DNA of 36,183 nucleotides. Origin: Methylobacter sp. (GTDB taxonomy: Bacteria > Pseudomonadota > Gammaproteobacteria > Methylococcales > Methylomonadaceae). Below are positions 16,833 to 25,976 of this stretch, piece after piece (position 1 is the stretch's first letter; each line of letters opens with the position of its first letter). The notes beneath the pieces were generated by a model. The model made no database searches, was not told the origin of the DNA, and saw only the letters and a program-made list of their open reading frames with translations. The stretch covers positions 1-36,183 of the forward strand of contig JAUXXQ010000122.1 of NCBI GenBank assembly GCA_030684815.1, read 5' to 3'. The translations under genes were made by a program, and so were the position numbers.

Positions 16833-19102
16833 AACATATCCTCAAAATTTTGTGTATCGCTATCTTTTTCAAGTAATGATGCAGGGAACTGTACAGATAG
16901 CAACTTTTGATTTTCTTCATGCGATTTAATGCCCGTGCCAGTGCTGTTATAAGAAAGCAAAAGCGTCATTTCTGTTAACCCTTCTTGATCCTGTTCCGAG
17001 CTAAATTTTAAAATTATACTTTGATGACTACCTGCGCGTAGGCTGTCAATAGAGCCTTTACCACAAAAAGGTGCGGCTAACGTTAGCTTGATGCTGTTAA
17101 CAGTTTCGCTGGCCATCAGATTTAATTCAAGTTGCCATTGCTTATGCCCTAATTTGATGCAGTTTTGTACAGACAAATCGACTTCCAGCGGCGTTTTACA
17201 AGGTGTTGGTGGTCGTGATGTTAAGGTAATCAGTGGAATCAACACCTCTTCCGGCGTTAAACCGCCATGTGTTAATAGCGCATTAGCGGTTAAGCGCACG
17301 CGTTTTTTCGGCACCGCATAATGATCAATTTTGACGAAATCCTCCGGCAAATCAACAGCTGAATTCAGTTTAAAGACCCGTTCTTTTATGTCACCGAACT
17401 GTTCTCCAGTGTACTGTTCTTGAGTGACCGTCATGCCGTGATCAGCGGTGATAAAAATGGCAATATCACGCCCCAAACTCATTGCGTCTCTTGTCCAACG
17501 TTGAATTGAGCTTGTTATTTGGCTGCTAATCGGCTTTAAATCAGCGCAATGTTTTTCAAAACTGACACATTCATGTAGGCGACCATCTAAACGATTTTCA
17601 AAAAATACCAGTAGGTTAGTATCGGCGTCTAAATGCTCACTTGATTCTTTCCAGCTACGCACTATTTTCAAGGCCTGTGGTGTAGGCAAAAAATGCTGAT
17701 AGCTTTGTCTAAGTGCAGCTTCTTGATCATTAGGTAATTGTGAAACCACTTTTCCTGTTAATACTGCCATTTTTCCAACTTCTGTTAGCGTCGGCAATGG
17801 CGCAAATAACACCTCCGAAAGCTGTGTAAGATGCTCTTGCTCGATCAGCGATTGTAATTCAGCTAAAACTACCGACTGATTTAATGCCGATAGCGCATCA
17901 ACCATCACCACAACTACTAAATAATCAGCCTTTAAAAAATCATGAATACGTTGCGAGCATTGTCGCCAATCAGCATTAGAGCGGGCAATTCGTGGGCTTT
18001 GCTCCAGCAACCAATCGGTAAAACTGCCATTAATCGATTCATCCAACGTTTGCTTATAGGAAAACGCGTGGCGGCAATAATCAAAATAACCTTCGCTCCA
18101 CGCCAAAACCGTTTCAACACTGGCCGATTGTTCGAGCAATGGATAAGAAACGCGGGTTAATTTCTTAGCGAGTGCCACCGCTTCAGGACTGGTAAAGATC
18201 GCCACTTGTTGCGCTAAAGTGTCGCTTATTAAACAAGGTGACAAGTCGATTAAATTATTCAACTCCGCCCATAATACCGGCCAATCCACTATGAATAAAT
18301 CGGCTAATGAATTTACCGGTACTTCGTTAGCCAATATTTTCCGGGTAATACTGTTTAACACGAATAAAAATTTTTCAACCAATGGTTGTCCGGCTGTTTC
18401 GGTTAGCGGCAACAAAGGTAGAGAAAATAACGGCGTAGGTAAAATTTGTGCAGGTAAAGCAATACTTAATTCATAGCGATTAATAATTCCTCGTAATTGA
18501 AAAAGGTGTTGCTGATAAGCAAGTTTTGTTAAAAACTCCTGGCAATTACCATACAGTAATAATTCAGTGATAAATAAGACAGCAGTGTCTTTAGCTATAT
18601 TTAAATCAAAGATAAGATGATTGAGTAGGCATTTTTTTAGGCTGTCAATAGCCAGTAACGACAAAAAAGCCGGGGATTGTTGATTTACTGCGCCAACAAA
18701 CGCGTAAAAATCTTGCCCTGAAATTAATTCATTCGCACAGATACTTAATAGCGTTTTTTCAAAGCATTCAAACTCGGTAAATACTTGCTGGCTTAATAAA
18801 TTTAACGCCACACACATGTCATTAGTCAGCCAATCGGGCACCGCGCTGTTAAGTTTTTCAGCGAGCAATAAGCGTGGAATTAATGGTTGCGTTAATAATA
18901 CGCCTCGCATACCTTCCAAATATTTAAAACGCTGATATAACGCCTCATTGCTTAATCGTACTCTGCATAAAGTAGGTGACTGATTACGCAGATGCTGAGT
19001 AATGCGTTGATGCGCCTCATTAACAGACGCCTCACAAGGTTCAACGACAAGTGCGTCAATAGAATCAATGCCAAAATAATCCAAAACTAATTGCACGGCC
19101 AT
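16829..19102 (-). CDS. pglZ: BREX phosphatase-like protein PglZ (SspG-like?)
   Basis: The protein has 757 residues. The alkaline-phosphatase-like PglZ core is in the second half: VVVMVDALSALN with D402, PLPTLTEVGKMAVLTG with the threonine region at 438-440, FITADHGMT with D554 and H555, and THGGLTPEEVLIPLI with H612, the usual end of the catalytic fold. The N-terminal 380 residues are helical and divergent. PglZ is the marker gene of BREX. Type I PglZ proteins are metal-dependent phosphatase or nuclease enzymes; the substrate in BREX is unsettled. The gene starts 2 bp after brxC ends and overlaps brxL by 4 bp, so brxC-pglZ-brxL is a tight unit. Confidence 0.88.
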   Translation of the reverse strand: MAVQLVLDYFGIDSIDALVVEPCEASVNEAHQRITQHLRNQSPTLCRVRLSNEALYQRFKYLEGMRGVLLTQPLIPRLLLAEKLNSAVPDWLTNDMCVALNLLSQQVFTEFECFEKTLLSICANELISGQDFYAFVGAVNQQSPAFLSLLAIDSLKKCLLNHLIFDLNIAKDTAVLFITELLLYGNCQEFLTKLAYQQHLFQLRGIINRYELSIALPAQILPTPLFSLPLLPLTETAGQPLVEKFLFVLNSITRKILANEVPVNSLADLFIVDWPVLWAELNNLIDLSPCLISDTLAQQVAIFTSPEAVALAKKLTRVSYPLLEQSASVETVLAWSEGYFDYCRHAFSYKQTLDESINGSFTDWLLEQSPRIARSNADWRQCSQRIHDFLKADYLVVVVMVDALSALNQSVVLAELQSLIEQEHLTQLSEVLFAPLPTLTEVGKMAVLTGKVVSQLPNDQEAALRQSYQHFLPTPQALKIVRSWKESSEHLDADTNLLVFFENRLDGRLHECVSFEKHCADLKPISSQITSSIQRWTRDAMSLGRDIAIFITADHGMTVTQEQYTGEQFGDIKERVFKLNSAVDLPEDFVKIDHYAVPKKRVRLTANALLTHGGLTPEEVLIPLITLTSRPPTPCKTPLEVDLSVQNCIKLGHKQWQLELNLMASETVNSIKLTLAAPFCGKGSIDSLRAGSHQSIILKFSSEQDQEGLTEMTLLLSYNSTGTGIKSHEENQKLLSVQFPASLLEKDSDTQNFEDMF

Positions 19103-19104
19103 AA

Positions 19105-22100
19105 CTAATCCTCATAGCTCAGCAAAATGGCGTGTAATGCCTCGCGTATTTCTTGCTTAGAAAGATTAGCTTGCTCAATGCAGGTGCTTAATTTACTGAT
19201 TAATATATCTTTAGTGTAAACCAGCGTGTCTGCTACTGCTAAGGGTTGATGGTAATACGTCGTTACAGGCTGTTGGTGATGCTCAATTAAACTTTCCAGC
19301 TTGCCTTTGCATTGCCCAATTTCAGTATCGGTACATTGGTCAAATGATTTATTTAACATGATCTCGGTGACTTGCTTAACATCAATATTAGCCATGTCAT
19401 CATGTTGCTCTAGTAATTCCCCAACCGCTTTAGCTTGTGGCGTAGCCTGATCATGATTTAAGCGGGCAACTAAGCGTGCTTTATCGTCAACATTTTGTGG
19501 ACAAACCTGCTGCAACGTTTGTTTTATTTCATGCTGTTTAATATCGCCTATTCGATCAAAATCATCCAACAACTCTTTTATCAAGGAGCGGGCTAATTCT
19601 GGAATATCCCCCGGTGTTTTATGTTCTAAACCCAAAAGGCTTAATAGAAAATCAGCAAAGTCTTGTGCGTTTTTAGTGGGCACAGCCTGTAAAAACTTAA
19701 CTAGCTCTTTAGGCTTATCCTGTAACTGATTTGAAAATTTAACCGCATCGGCTGTATTTTTGACAAACTCGCGCAGCTTTGCTGCGCATTCACTACCAAA
19801 TTCTTCTTGAGATTGCTCCTCATCCTTGCGCATCTTAAAATGCAGTCCAATCGCATACAGCATAGCGAATTGTCGAGGGGTAAATTCAACCAACTGAATA
19901 GAAAGTTTACTGTCAGCAATAAACGCCAGCGCTAAATTAGCAGCAAAATCAGTTTCAGTACCCGCATTTTTCCAGCGTAACCGTTTGACTTCATGGCGCA
20001 CCGCAACCGCAGCCAGTATCGCCAAACTACAAGCGGGAATACCATAAGGCGGCGCAATTAATTTTTCGCGTAATTCGGCAACTTGATAAGCCTTATCGCG
20101 CTTTTGTAACAAAGCCTTATGTAACAGAACTAAAACATCTTTAACTGCGCCGTCGGTTTCTTCAACCCTTTTAATGTCCCATTTATCCGGTTGACGCTGA
20201 ATAAATAAATGATTGGCACCGAGAACACCATCAATCAGTGCCGACCTTTCGCTGGTATCCTTATCTTCACCTAATAAATCATTGGTTTGATAAGTCGGAT
20301 TATCATCAAATTTAACAATACGTTCGATGATATTGCGCACCTTAATATTCCGCGCATAACTTTCATCATTCAGCTTATTCATATTCATGGCGCGAACAGG
20401 AATTTCTTTTGGGTATAACGCTTGAATATGTGTAGTTAAAATACCTCTAAATTCATACCAACTTTTACAGGCGATTGCTTGAGCAATACCCGCTTGCAAA
20501 ATTTCACTTTTACCGTTGGTTAAACCTTCACGCCCATACAAAACTTGCAATATAGATAACAAATCTTTGCGGGTTTTTTCCCACTTTGTCGTTAATTGTC
20601 GGCGTAAATCATCGGTGGCGGTTTTTTCTTTCAGCAATAACTTCAATGCTAAATAACGGCATAACAAACCACCTAATTTAAAGTCTTTACCGCCATAGTT
20701 AACCGATTCGGAACGTATGCCTTCAGCGGGCAACCAAAAATAAATATTAGCCGGGCTGGTTTCTTGAATACGCGCTTTAACCTGCGCGACCTCTTCAGTG
20801 TCTTTAGCTAACACGAGAAAAACTTGACCGCTTAATAACGGATCAGATAATTTAAGCGTATTTGTTATTGGCGGTGTTAATAAATCAACCGCATAAGCGC
20901 GGACAATACCGCAAGGCGACGGTTCTAGCTCATGCGTACCCAATACCGGAAATAAATCTTCCCGCATAGTCGGGTTTTCATTCAACAACGTTTCAGCGCT
21001 ACGTCCAGTAAAATAGCGTAATTTTTCATCAATCAAACCTTCGACATTCACCCCGGAATCGCCTAACAATGTCCATTGATGCGTTAAATCGCTTTTCCAG
21101 ATTAACTCCTCGGCTTTTAACCAAGCTAAATCAGTATGTAAGCGTTCGGCGGCACTGTTCGTTGGTTGCGTGTCATATAACGCACAGGCTAAAAATACTT
21201 CATTAGTTTGAAAGTCCCCGTCTAGTAATTCACTGAGCAATAACAGCTTTAACACATCCAGCTTGCCTTGCCTTTCATTCGCACTTAACTCAACAGGAAT
21301 TCTATTTTTTGCCCGTTGATAGCGCTCTAATTCATGTGCTTTTTTATCCTCAAGCGTTTCGCCGTAATAATCGACCAATTCAGGCAAGCGAATCAACTCC
21401 TGAGTGAATAAGGCTTGCTCATTAACGGTTTTACTCAGAATGGTATCCGCGTTAATTTTAAAAAACGTAAGCGCGGTACGATTAGCCTGAGCCATTTTTG
21501 ATAAAGCAAACAAGCCCGCCGCCATTACTGGGTGCAAAGGATAGATTTCCCCGCTCACGGCTGATAATTGTTGACCTAAAGATTTAAACAAAGGCAACGG
21601 ATTACACGCCGCCACTAATTGTTCTTGATTAGCTATCGACTGCTGCCAGTGTTGCTTGCCAAATTCCGTCCACGAACGCTGCATTCCGAGTAAATGATAA
21701 CCCTCACTTTCAGCCGCCGATAACTCAATTTTAAAATCCCTAAAACGGCCAAAAACAGTCTCTAAACGATTTTTTACCGATTCTTCACAATCTTTAGCAT
21801 ACTGAGAAAATGACTTATGCGTTAAGCCCATAAATATCGTATGTCCACGCGCCGGACTACACACTTTTTCGACAAATTCCTGCAGCTCAAAAATTTCTGT
21901 AACTACATTACGATGCGGATTACCGATTAAATCTTCCAGCGCCAAACCAAACTCATCCCAGACCACCACAATGCCGCCAAATTTATGGTTTTCAGCCAGG
22001 TTTTTACCGGCTTCAAAAAACGCATTAATGAAATTACTACCGCCTTCATTCGCAGGATTAAACGGCGCATCCTGACAAACTTCAATGTGCCAACGCTTAA

Positions 22101-22758
22101 ATAACGCTAACGCTACCGGCTGATGACTCTTTAAACCATCTACCATATCTTCAGTCGTCAAATAATGTTCAGCCAAGTGCCATTGCGATAAATCAGCACA
22201 AGCTAATTCCGGTGAACGGTTGACAATAGCGTCAAAACGTTTAGTGCAGACTTCATATTCCGTCGTTGGTAAAATATCCGCCGGATTTAAAGTAGGATGC
22301 CGCTCTAGCGCATCATATAAACCTTCGATTAACTTCGCTCCTAATGACGTCGTACCAGAACCGTATAACGACACCAGCAAATAAGGTAAGGCATCAACAT
22401 CATCAGCTGTTAAAAAAGTATTTTTTAAATTATCTGCAAGACTGGCTTCACCAAAATTGCGTAAACGCTCAAACAAATGTTCAAACTCACTTCCGCCACA
22501 GCCGTCACGTAATAATTGCGCTATCACCACCGCCGCATGGCTTTTCCCTGAGCCATAACTGCCGTGTATATTTAAGGCGCGTTGTTCCTGAGTCGCTTCA
22601 GGAAATACCGCCTTTTGTAAATGCGTTAATACCGCGACTGTCGCTTTAGTCGGGGCAAAGCGATCGACCAAATTATGATTACTTAAACTTTGCCCCACCA
22701 CAATGGCAGCGGGTGTTCCTGTGTTATTAATTTCAATAATATCATTTAATTGCGTCAT
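19105..22758 (-). CDS. brxC: BREX ATPase BrxC/PglY family (SspF-like?)
   Basis: The 1217-residue P-loop protein has Walker A GSYGSGKSH at 66-74 and a Walker B strand GGIVVVWDEFG at 261-271 (D268, E269). BrxC/PglY proteins are about 1200 residues with G-x-YGSGKTH near residue 60-70, and are large AAA-type ATPases needed for BREX function. The remainder is helical and has no further motif I recognise. ATG at 22758 lies 12 bp after a 163-codon gene and 2 bp before pglZ. It is clearly distinct from the second large ATPase (27493-30891), though the Walker A contexts are alike. Base composition is AT-richer than that second ATPase. Confidence 0.85.
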   Translation of the reverse strand: MTQLNDIIEINNTGTPAAIVVGQSLSNHNLVDRFAPTKATVAVLTHLQKAVFPEATQEQRALNIHGSYGSGKSHAAVVIAQLLRDGCGGSEFEHLFERLRNFGEASLADNLKNTFLTADDVDALPYLLVSLYGSGTTSLGAKLIEGLYDALERHPTLNPADILPTTEYEVCTKRFDAIVNRSPELACADLSQWHLAEHYLTTEDMVDGLKSHQPVALALFKRWHIEVCQDAPFNPANEGGSNFINAFFEAGKNLAENHKFGGIVVVWDEFGLALEDLIGNPHRNVVTEIFELQEFVEKVCSPARGHTIFMGLTHKSFSQYAKDCEESVKNRLETVFGRFRDFKIELSAAESEGYHLLGMQRSWTEFGKQHWQQSIANQEQLVAACNPLPLFKSLGQQLSAVSGEIYPLHPVMAAGLFALSKMAQANRTALTFFKINADTILSKTVNEQALFTQELIRLPELVDYYGETLEDKKAHELERYQRAKNRIPVELSANERQGKLDVLKLLLLSELLDGDFQTNEVFLACALYDTQPTNSAAERLHTDLAWLKAEELIWKSDLTHQWTLLGDSGVNVEGLIDEKLRYFTGRSAETLLNENPTMREDLFPVLGTHELEPSPCGIVRAYAVDLLTPPITNTLKLSDPLLSGQVFLVLAKDTEEVAQVKARIQETSPANIYFWLPAEGIRSESVNYGGKDFKLGGLLCRYLALKLLLKEKTATDDLRRQLTTKWEKTRKDLLSILQVLYGREGLTNGKSEILQAGIAQAIACKSWYEFRGILTTHIQALYPKEIPVRAMNMNKLNDESYARNIKVRNIIERIVKFDDNPTYQTNDLLGEDKDTSERSALIDGVLGANHLFIQRQPDKWDIKRVEETDGAVKDVLVLLHKALLQKRDKAYQVAELREKLIAPPYGIPACSLAILAAVAVRHEVKRLRWKNAGTETDFAANLALAFIADSKLSIQLVEFTPRQFAMLYAIGLHFKMRKDEEQSQEEFGSECAAKLREFVKNTADAVKFSNQLQDKPKELVKFLQAVPTKNAQDFADFLLSLLGLEHKTPGDIPELARSLIKELLDDFDRIGDIKQHEIKQTLQQVCPQNVDDKARLVARLNHDQATPQAKAVGELLEQHDDMANIDVKQVTEIMLNKSFDQCTDTEIGQCKGKLESLIEHHQQPVTTYYHQPLAVADTLVYTKDILISKLSTCIEQANLSKQEIREALHAILLSYED

Positions 22759-22770
22759 TATAATGTCCGG

Positions 22771-23262
22771 TTATAGTCGCGAAGTTTTAGTCGATACCCA
22801 CGCGGTTACTGCCGTAGAATCTAAAGGTTGCGGAGTGAAATAATGCTGGTTAATACTGGCAAAATCATTGCCTTCAGTAAAAATAACAATGACACAATGG
22901 CCGCCATGCCTTTCACTGAGTGTAGACCAAAAAGCTTGTTTTTCTAAAATAGGCCAATGCTGAAACCAATACTGTGGCTGTTGAATAATTAATCCCGGAT
23001 GCGGTGCATCAAAAACCTGATCAACAAACTGTTTACGGGAACACGATGAAGCAGGCGCTTGAGTGATGTTGGCTTGCTCGCCATTCCACAACGAATAAGC
23101 CGGTAATAGGCGCTGTAACGTGCCAGCGAGTTCATCCAATATCAGAACGTCTTTACTGGAAAATGCTAAATGTTGATAGCGGATAGTAGGCGCGTGGTAA
23201 TGATTTAACACGCCAACGAGTTGTTGTTCAAGCACGGTTTTAAGCAAGATTTCAGTCGTCAT
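22771..23262 (-). CDS. Unknown 163-residue protein upstream of brxC
   Basis: I start at the ATG of MTTEILLKTVLEQQ (23262), because GGTGGA lies about six bases upstream; the frame could extend to 23304 inside the toxin gene. No P-loop is present. Two blocks stand out: KDVLILDELAGTLQRLLPAY near 36-55, and PQYWFQHWPILEKQAFWSTLSERHGG followed by the hydrophobic strand CVIVIFTEGNDF. Position and size recall BrxF, the small gene before brxC in type 3 BREX, and the strand order may be a degenerate ATPase fold; that is only analogy. It overlaps the YoeB stop codon by 11 bp, and brxC starts 12 bp further on. Confidence 0.7.
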   Translation of the reverse strand: MTTEILLKTVLEQQLVGVLNHYHAPTIRYQHLAFSSKDVLILDELAGTLQRLLPAYSLWNGEQANITQAPASSCSRKQFVDQVFDAPHPGLIIQQPQYWFQHWPILEKQAFWSTLSERHGGHCVIVIFTEGNDFASINQHYFTPQPLDSTAVTAWVSTKTSRL

Positions 23263-23518
23263 AATGTCCACCGATAGCAAAAATAAAAATGGCTTGCTCA
23301 TCAAAGCGATAAATCAGCCTGTCTTTTTCAGACAATCGCCGCGACCATAATCCAGTGAGATGATGTTTAAGCGGTTCAGGCTTACCTAAACCATAGCGCG
23401 GGTCGTTTCTTAGCATTTCTTTTAAAATATGGCACAAACGCTCATGTTGTTTTTTATCTTTTTGTCTCAACGCTTCATACACTTCCCAGGTTTTACCTTC
23501 AAATACCAACGATCTCAT
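23252..23518 (-). CDS. yoeB: YoeB/Txe-type mRNA interferase toxin
   Basis: The 88-residue protein has the complete YoeB pattern: LVFEGKTWEVYEALRQKDKK, LCHILKEMLRNDPRYGLGKP, EPLKHHLTGLWSRRLSEKDR, LIYRF and the C-terminal IFAIGGHYDD. The catalytic E, R and H positions of the family (E in GKPEPLKH, R in WSRRLS, H and Y in GGHYD) are present. YoeB is an RNase that cleaves mRNA on the ribosome. The start overlaps the antitoxin gene by 20 bp, and the stop overlaps the next gene of the defence operon by 11 bp, so toxin and defence genes are translationally linked. Confidence 0.9.
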   Translation of the reverse strand: MRSLVFEGKTWEVYEALRQKDKKQHERLCHILKEMLRNDPRYGLGKPEPLKHHLTGLWSRRLSEKDRLIYRFDEQAIFIFAIGGHYDD

Positions 23519-23762
23519 TTAATTCCTCTGTAGTCGGTTGATAGCCTGTGTGTTGTTGGTGCGTTTTTTGAGATAAAGCAATTTGCTGCATTAATGTTTG
23601 GTTTTGCAAAATATAATGCGTTTCTTCGCTCTCTATTTCGTCAAAGTCGTCTTCAACAATAATCAAGACTTCCACTTTTTTACCTTTTAAAAAAGGTAAC
23701 GGTTGGCTTAAATTAAGTTGTTGCGGATTTTCAAGCGTGAGTATTTCTTTGTAAGCATACAT
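23499..23762 (-). CDS. Antitoxin of the YoeB pair
   Basis: The 87-residue protein precedes and overlaps the toxin. It starts MYAYKEILTLENPQQLNLSQ, has an alternating strand block FLKGKKVEVLIIVEDD, then a helical acidic tail (HYILQNQTLMQQIALSQ and further). It does not look like the YefM/Phd fold normally paired with YoeB, but rather like small AbrB/DUF2281-type antitoxins with a short N-terminal beta region and a C-terminal helix that would fill the toxin. A close paralogue without a toxin lies at 26432-26704. The gap to the upstream 449-residue gene is 44 bp. Confidence 0.78.
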   Translation of the reverse strand: MYAYKEILTLENPQQLNLSQPLPFLKGKKVEVLIIVEDDFDEIESEETHYILQNQTLMQQIALSQKTHQQHTGYQPTTEELNEIVGI

Positions 23763-23806
23763 AATCGATTCTCTGTGTTAAAAATGATGTCGTAAAGTCA
23801 ATGCTT

Positions 23807-25156
23807 TTACAGCCAAGTATCCTCTCCGCTTTGCAATAATAACAACACGGTTTCTCTTGGATTGCAGCGTTCAGTAAATGATACCGATTCTAAATTGACC
23901 GCATTAGTAAAACTAAAGTATTCTTTCCAATTATTGCTTTGTTCCATACGCCATATTTGTTTACGCAACTCTTCTGGTGAACAGCATAAAAAGTGCCCTA
24001 ATCCTGCCGCAATAATCTCAGAAAAATCTACCCCAGAGCGCATTTTATAACAATGAAAACGCATCATCGCGAGCGCATGAATAATAATTTCATCGGTTAA
24101 TTTAGGCGAACCTAAACGAATATGTATTTGATCCTCTGCTTTTCTAATTTCAATTAAGCCTAAGTCGGCTAAGGGACGGTCGTGTTCAAACATGCGCCTG
24201 ACGCTACTAATTAAACTTTCTAGCGTTGAATCTTTATAACTATCACCGTTATCACTGGTTAAGTTATTTTGTATTTTTGAAAAAAGTTGTTTTGAATTTA
24301 TCCAGTCTTTTGAAATTGTATCTAACTGTAAGAAAAAATTAGGATAAGGCTCGCTAACAGTTGAAAAGCAAGTTGATAAATGAAAAGCCCACCATGTAGA
24401 TGATTTATCTAAATTAGTATCATTACCCAAAATGGCGAAACCAAAATCAGTTAATTCATACTCTCTTGAATTCCGACCACCTTGTATAAGTTGAGATGCT
24501 ACCAACCAGCTTTTTATCGTTTTTAATCTATTGTCTCCTGCAATGAATTCACATCTAGCTCTACGCATATTTTGGCTAGAAAAAATTTCTCTGTCTGTTT
24601 TTATTGTTTTAAGTCCTTTGGTTATCCACCAGTGTGAAACAGGTTCGCCTTGGTTATTCATTAATGTCATACGTTTTACCCCATTAGTAGGATTATTTTT
24701 AAAATCTATTAGTTGAAAACTAGAATGAAACCTATTGTCAATGTATTTTTCAAGGATTATATTGTATATTTTTTCTATTAAATATTTATCAGAAAATAAC
24801 TCTTGATAAATTGGCTCTAAAAATCCGCCAGATATATTTTTTTCAATTAATTCTGATTTATATAAATCACCAGAACTTGTTCTTTTTAAAATATTGATTT
24901 TTGTTATTTCCCACACTTTATCATTTTCTAATCGCTTAAAAGCATAGTGAAAATTATGATTATTTTCATTGGGGAATAATTCTTTAAATGTAATGTTAAG
25001 TGCTGCATTTATCTCATTAAAAGAAATTAATCTTTCATTTCCTAAATAGCATTTTTTTAATGCATAAAGTAGCAATACAGGCTTATATAAATTTGGCTTC
25101 CCATTGTTTACTTTTACATTTATGTTGTTGAATACTTCAATCAGGTCATCTTCCAT
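23807..25156 (-). CDS. Putative DNA sulfur-binding domain fused to a DUF4007-like domain
   Basis: The protein has 449 residues. Residues about 1-105 read like the DNA sulfur-binding domain of ScoMcrA-type enzymes: NLYKPVLLLYALKKCYLGNE, ISFNEINAALNITFKELFP and then YAFKRLENDKVWEI, compared with the known pattern HKPLLLLxALGR, LSFxEVxxxLxxLLxxF, YPFWRLxNDGLWEV. Residues about 175-330 parallel the DUF4007 protein of this locus: ITKGLKTIK, IFSS, NRLKTIKSWLVASQLI, YELTDFGFAILG, LDKSSTWWAFHL and SVRRMFEHD. No HNH nuclease motif is visible. The ATG overlaps the sspD stop codon as TAATG, so the two are made together. I infer a phosphorothioate-reading partner of the modification or restriction complex. 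The gene is notably AT-rich. Confidence 0.65.
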   Translation of the reverse strand: MEDDLIEVFNNINVKVNNGKPNLYKPVLLLYALKKCYLGNERLISFNEINAALNITFKELFPNENNHNFHYAFKRLENDKVWEITKINILKRTSSGDLYKSELIEKNISGGFLEPIYQELFSDKYLIEKIYNIILEKYIDNRFHSSFQLIDFKNNPTNGVKRMTLMNNQGEPVSHWWITKGLKTIKTDREIFSSQNMRRARCEFIAGDNRLKTIKSWLVASQLIQGGRNSREYELTDFGFAILGNDTNLDKSSTWWAFHLSTCFSTVSEPYPNFFLQLDTISKDWINSKQLFSKIQNNLTSDNGDSYKDSTLESLISSVRRMFEHDRPLADLGLIEIRKAEDQIHIRLGSPKLTDEIIIHALAMMRFHCYKMRSGVDFSEIIAAGLGHFLCCSPEELRKQIWRMEQSNNWKEYFSFTNAVNLESVSFTERCNPRETVLLLLQSGEDTWL

Positions 25157-25947
25157 TATTTAAAACAAACCAAACATCCGTCGTCGTTATCTTCATCATC
25201 TGATAAAGCATCCATTAAATTACTCGCTTTTTTTACTTTATCTTGGCTTAAAGCAAACTGTGCTTTGATTTCATCTTTACGTGCAACCATTTCGTCTAAT
25301 GATTCATCTTGTGACCAAGTATGATTACGACCCAGATTTTTATGGTAAAGCTCGAACTGTCTTGCCTTTTCAAAATAATCAGGATGCCGTTCAGACAAAC
25401 CTATCCATTCTATTTTTCTTTGGTAAAAGCAAAAATAACAGCCTGATCGACTTCGCCATTCATAATATTTAGGTAATCCAAGTCCAGATTCATCTAAAAT
25501 ATTTTTTACATCATTAATATCTAAGCCATCCTCTTTAAAAGGATAAATAGCACTTATATTAGGTTTGGTTGAAATATAGCCTGTTCGATAAGGCTCATCT
25601 GCTCGAATGGCTACATAGCTAATTACCGGATCGTTACCAACAAACTGCTCAAATGGTTTTAGTTTCAAATTGATAGTACACCACCTCGAACGGGCAGTAG
25701 GTAAGAAATTGCCATTTAATTTCAAATAATGGTCAAATCCTTTGCCTGCATTTAAACGGACAATTGATTTGCCTAAATAATCCTCCATTAGATCAACAAA
25801 TTCTAATGTCTCAGGCAATTCCGCGCCGGTATCGGCAAAGAAATATTCCATGTTGGGTACTTTATCGCGCATATAAATCGCTAAGGCGGCGCTGTCTTTG
25901 CCGCCGGATATGCCTAATAAATGTCGAACCGGTTTTTGATTATTCAT
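25156..25947 (-). CDS. sspD: PAPS-reductase-like sulfur-transfer protein SspD/BrxP (DndC family)
   Basis: The 263-residue protein has the PP-loop SGGKDS at 14-19, which binds and splits ATP. Cysteines are C90 (SRWC), C170 and C173 (GCYFCFYQRK) and a terminal CLVC (C258, C261), suitable for an iron-sulfur cluster as in DndC and SspD. These proteins activate the DNA backbone for sulfur incorporation in phosphorothioation. In BREX nomenclature the same gene is brxP, the marker of type 4. It lies 29 bp after the DUF2442 gene and overlaps the next gene as TAATG. The sulfur donor, a cysteine desulfurase, is not in the window; a housekeeping IscS could serve. Confidence 0.85.
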   Translation of the reverse strand: MNNQKPVRHLLGISGGKDSAALAIYMRDKVPNMEYFFADTGAELPETLEFVDLMEDYLGKSIVRLNAGKGFDHYLKLNGNFLPTARSRWCTINLKLKPFEQFVGNDPVISYVAIRADEPYRTGYISTKPNISAIYPFKEDGLDINDVKNILDESGLGLPKYYEWRSRSGCYFCFYQRKIEWIGLSERHPDYFEKARQFELYHKNLGRNHTWSQDESLDEMVARKDEIKAQFALSQDKVKKASNLMDALSDDEDNDDGCLVCFK

Positions 25948-25976
25948 AGTATTAATAATTTTTGTAAAGTTATGGA

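Noticed and set aside
23807-25156. HNH restriction endonuclease (ScoMcrA-like)
   Set aside because: The N-terminus fits a sulfur-binding domain, but I find no HNH or SRA motif in the rest; it resembles DUF4007 instead.
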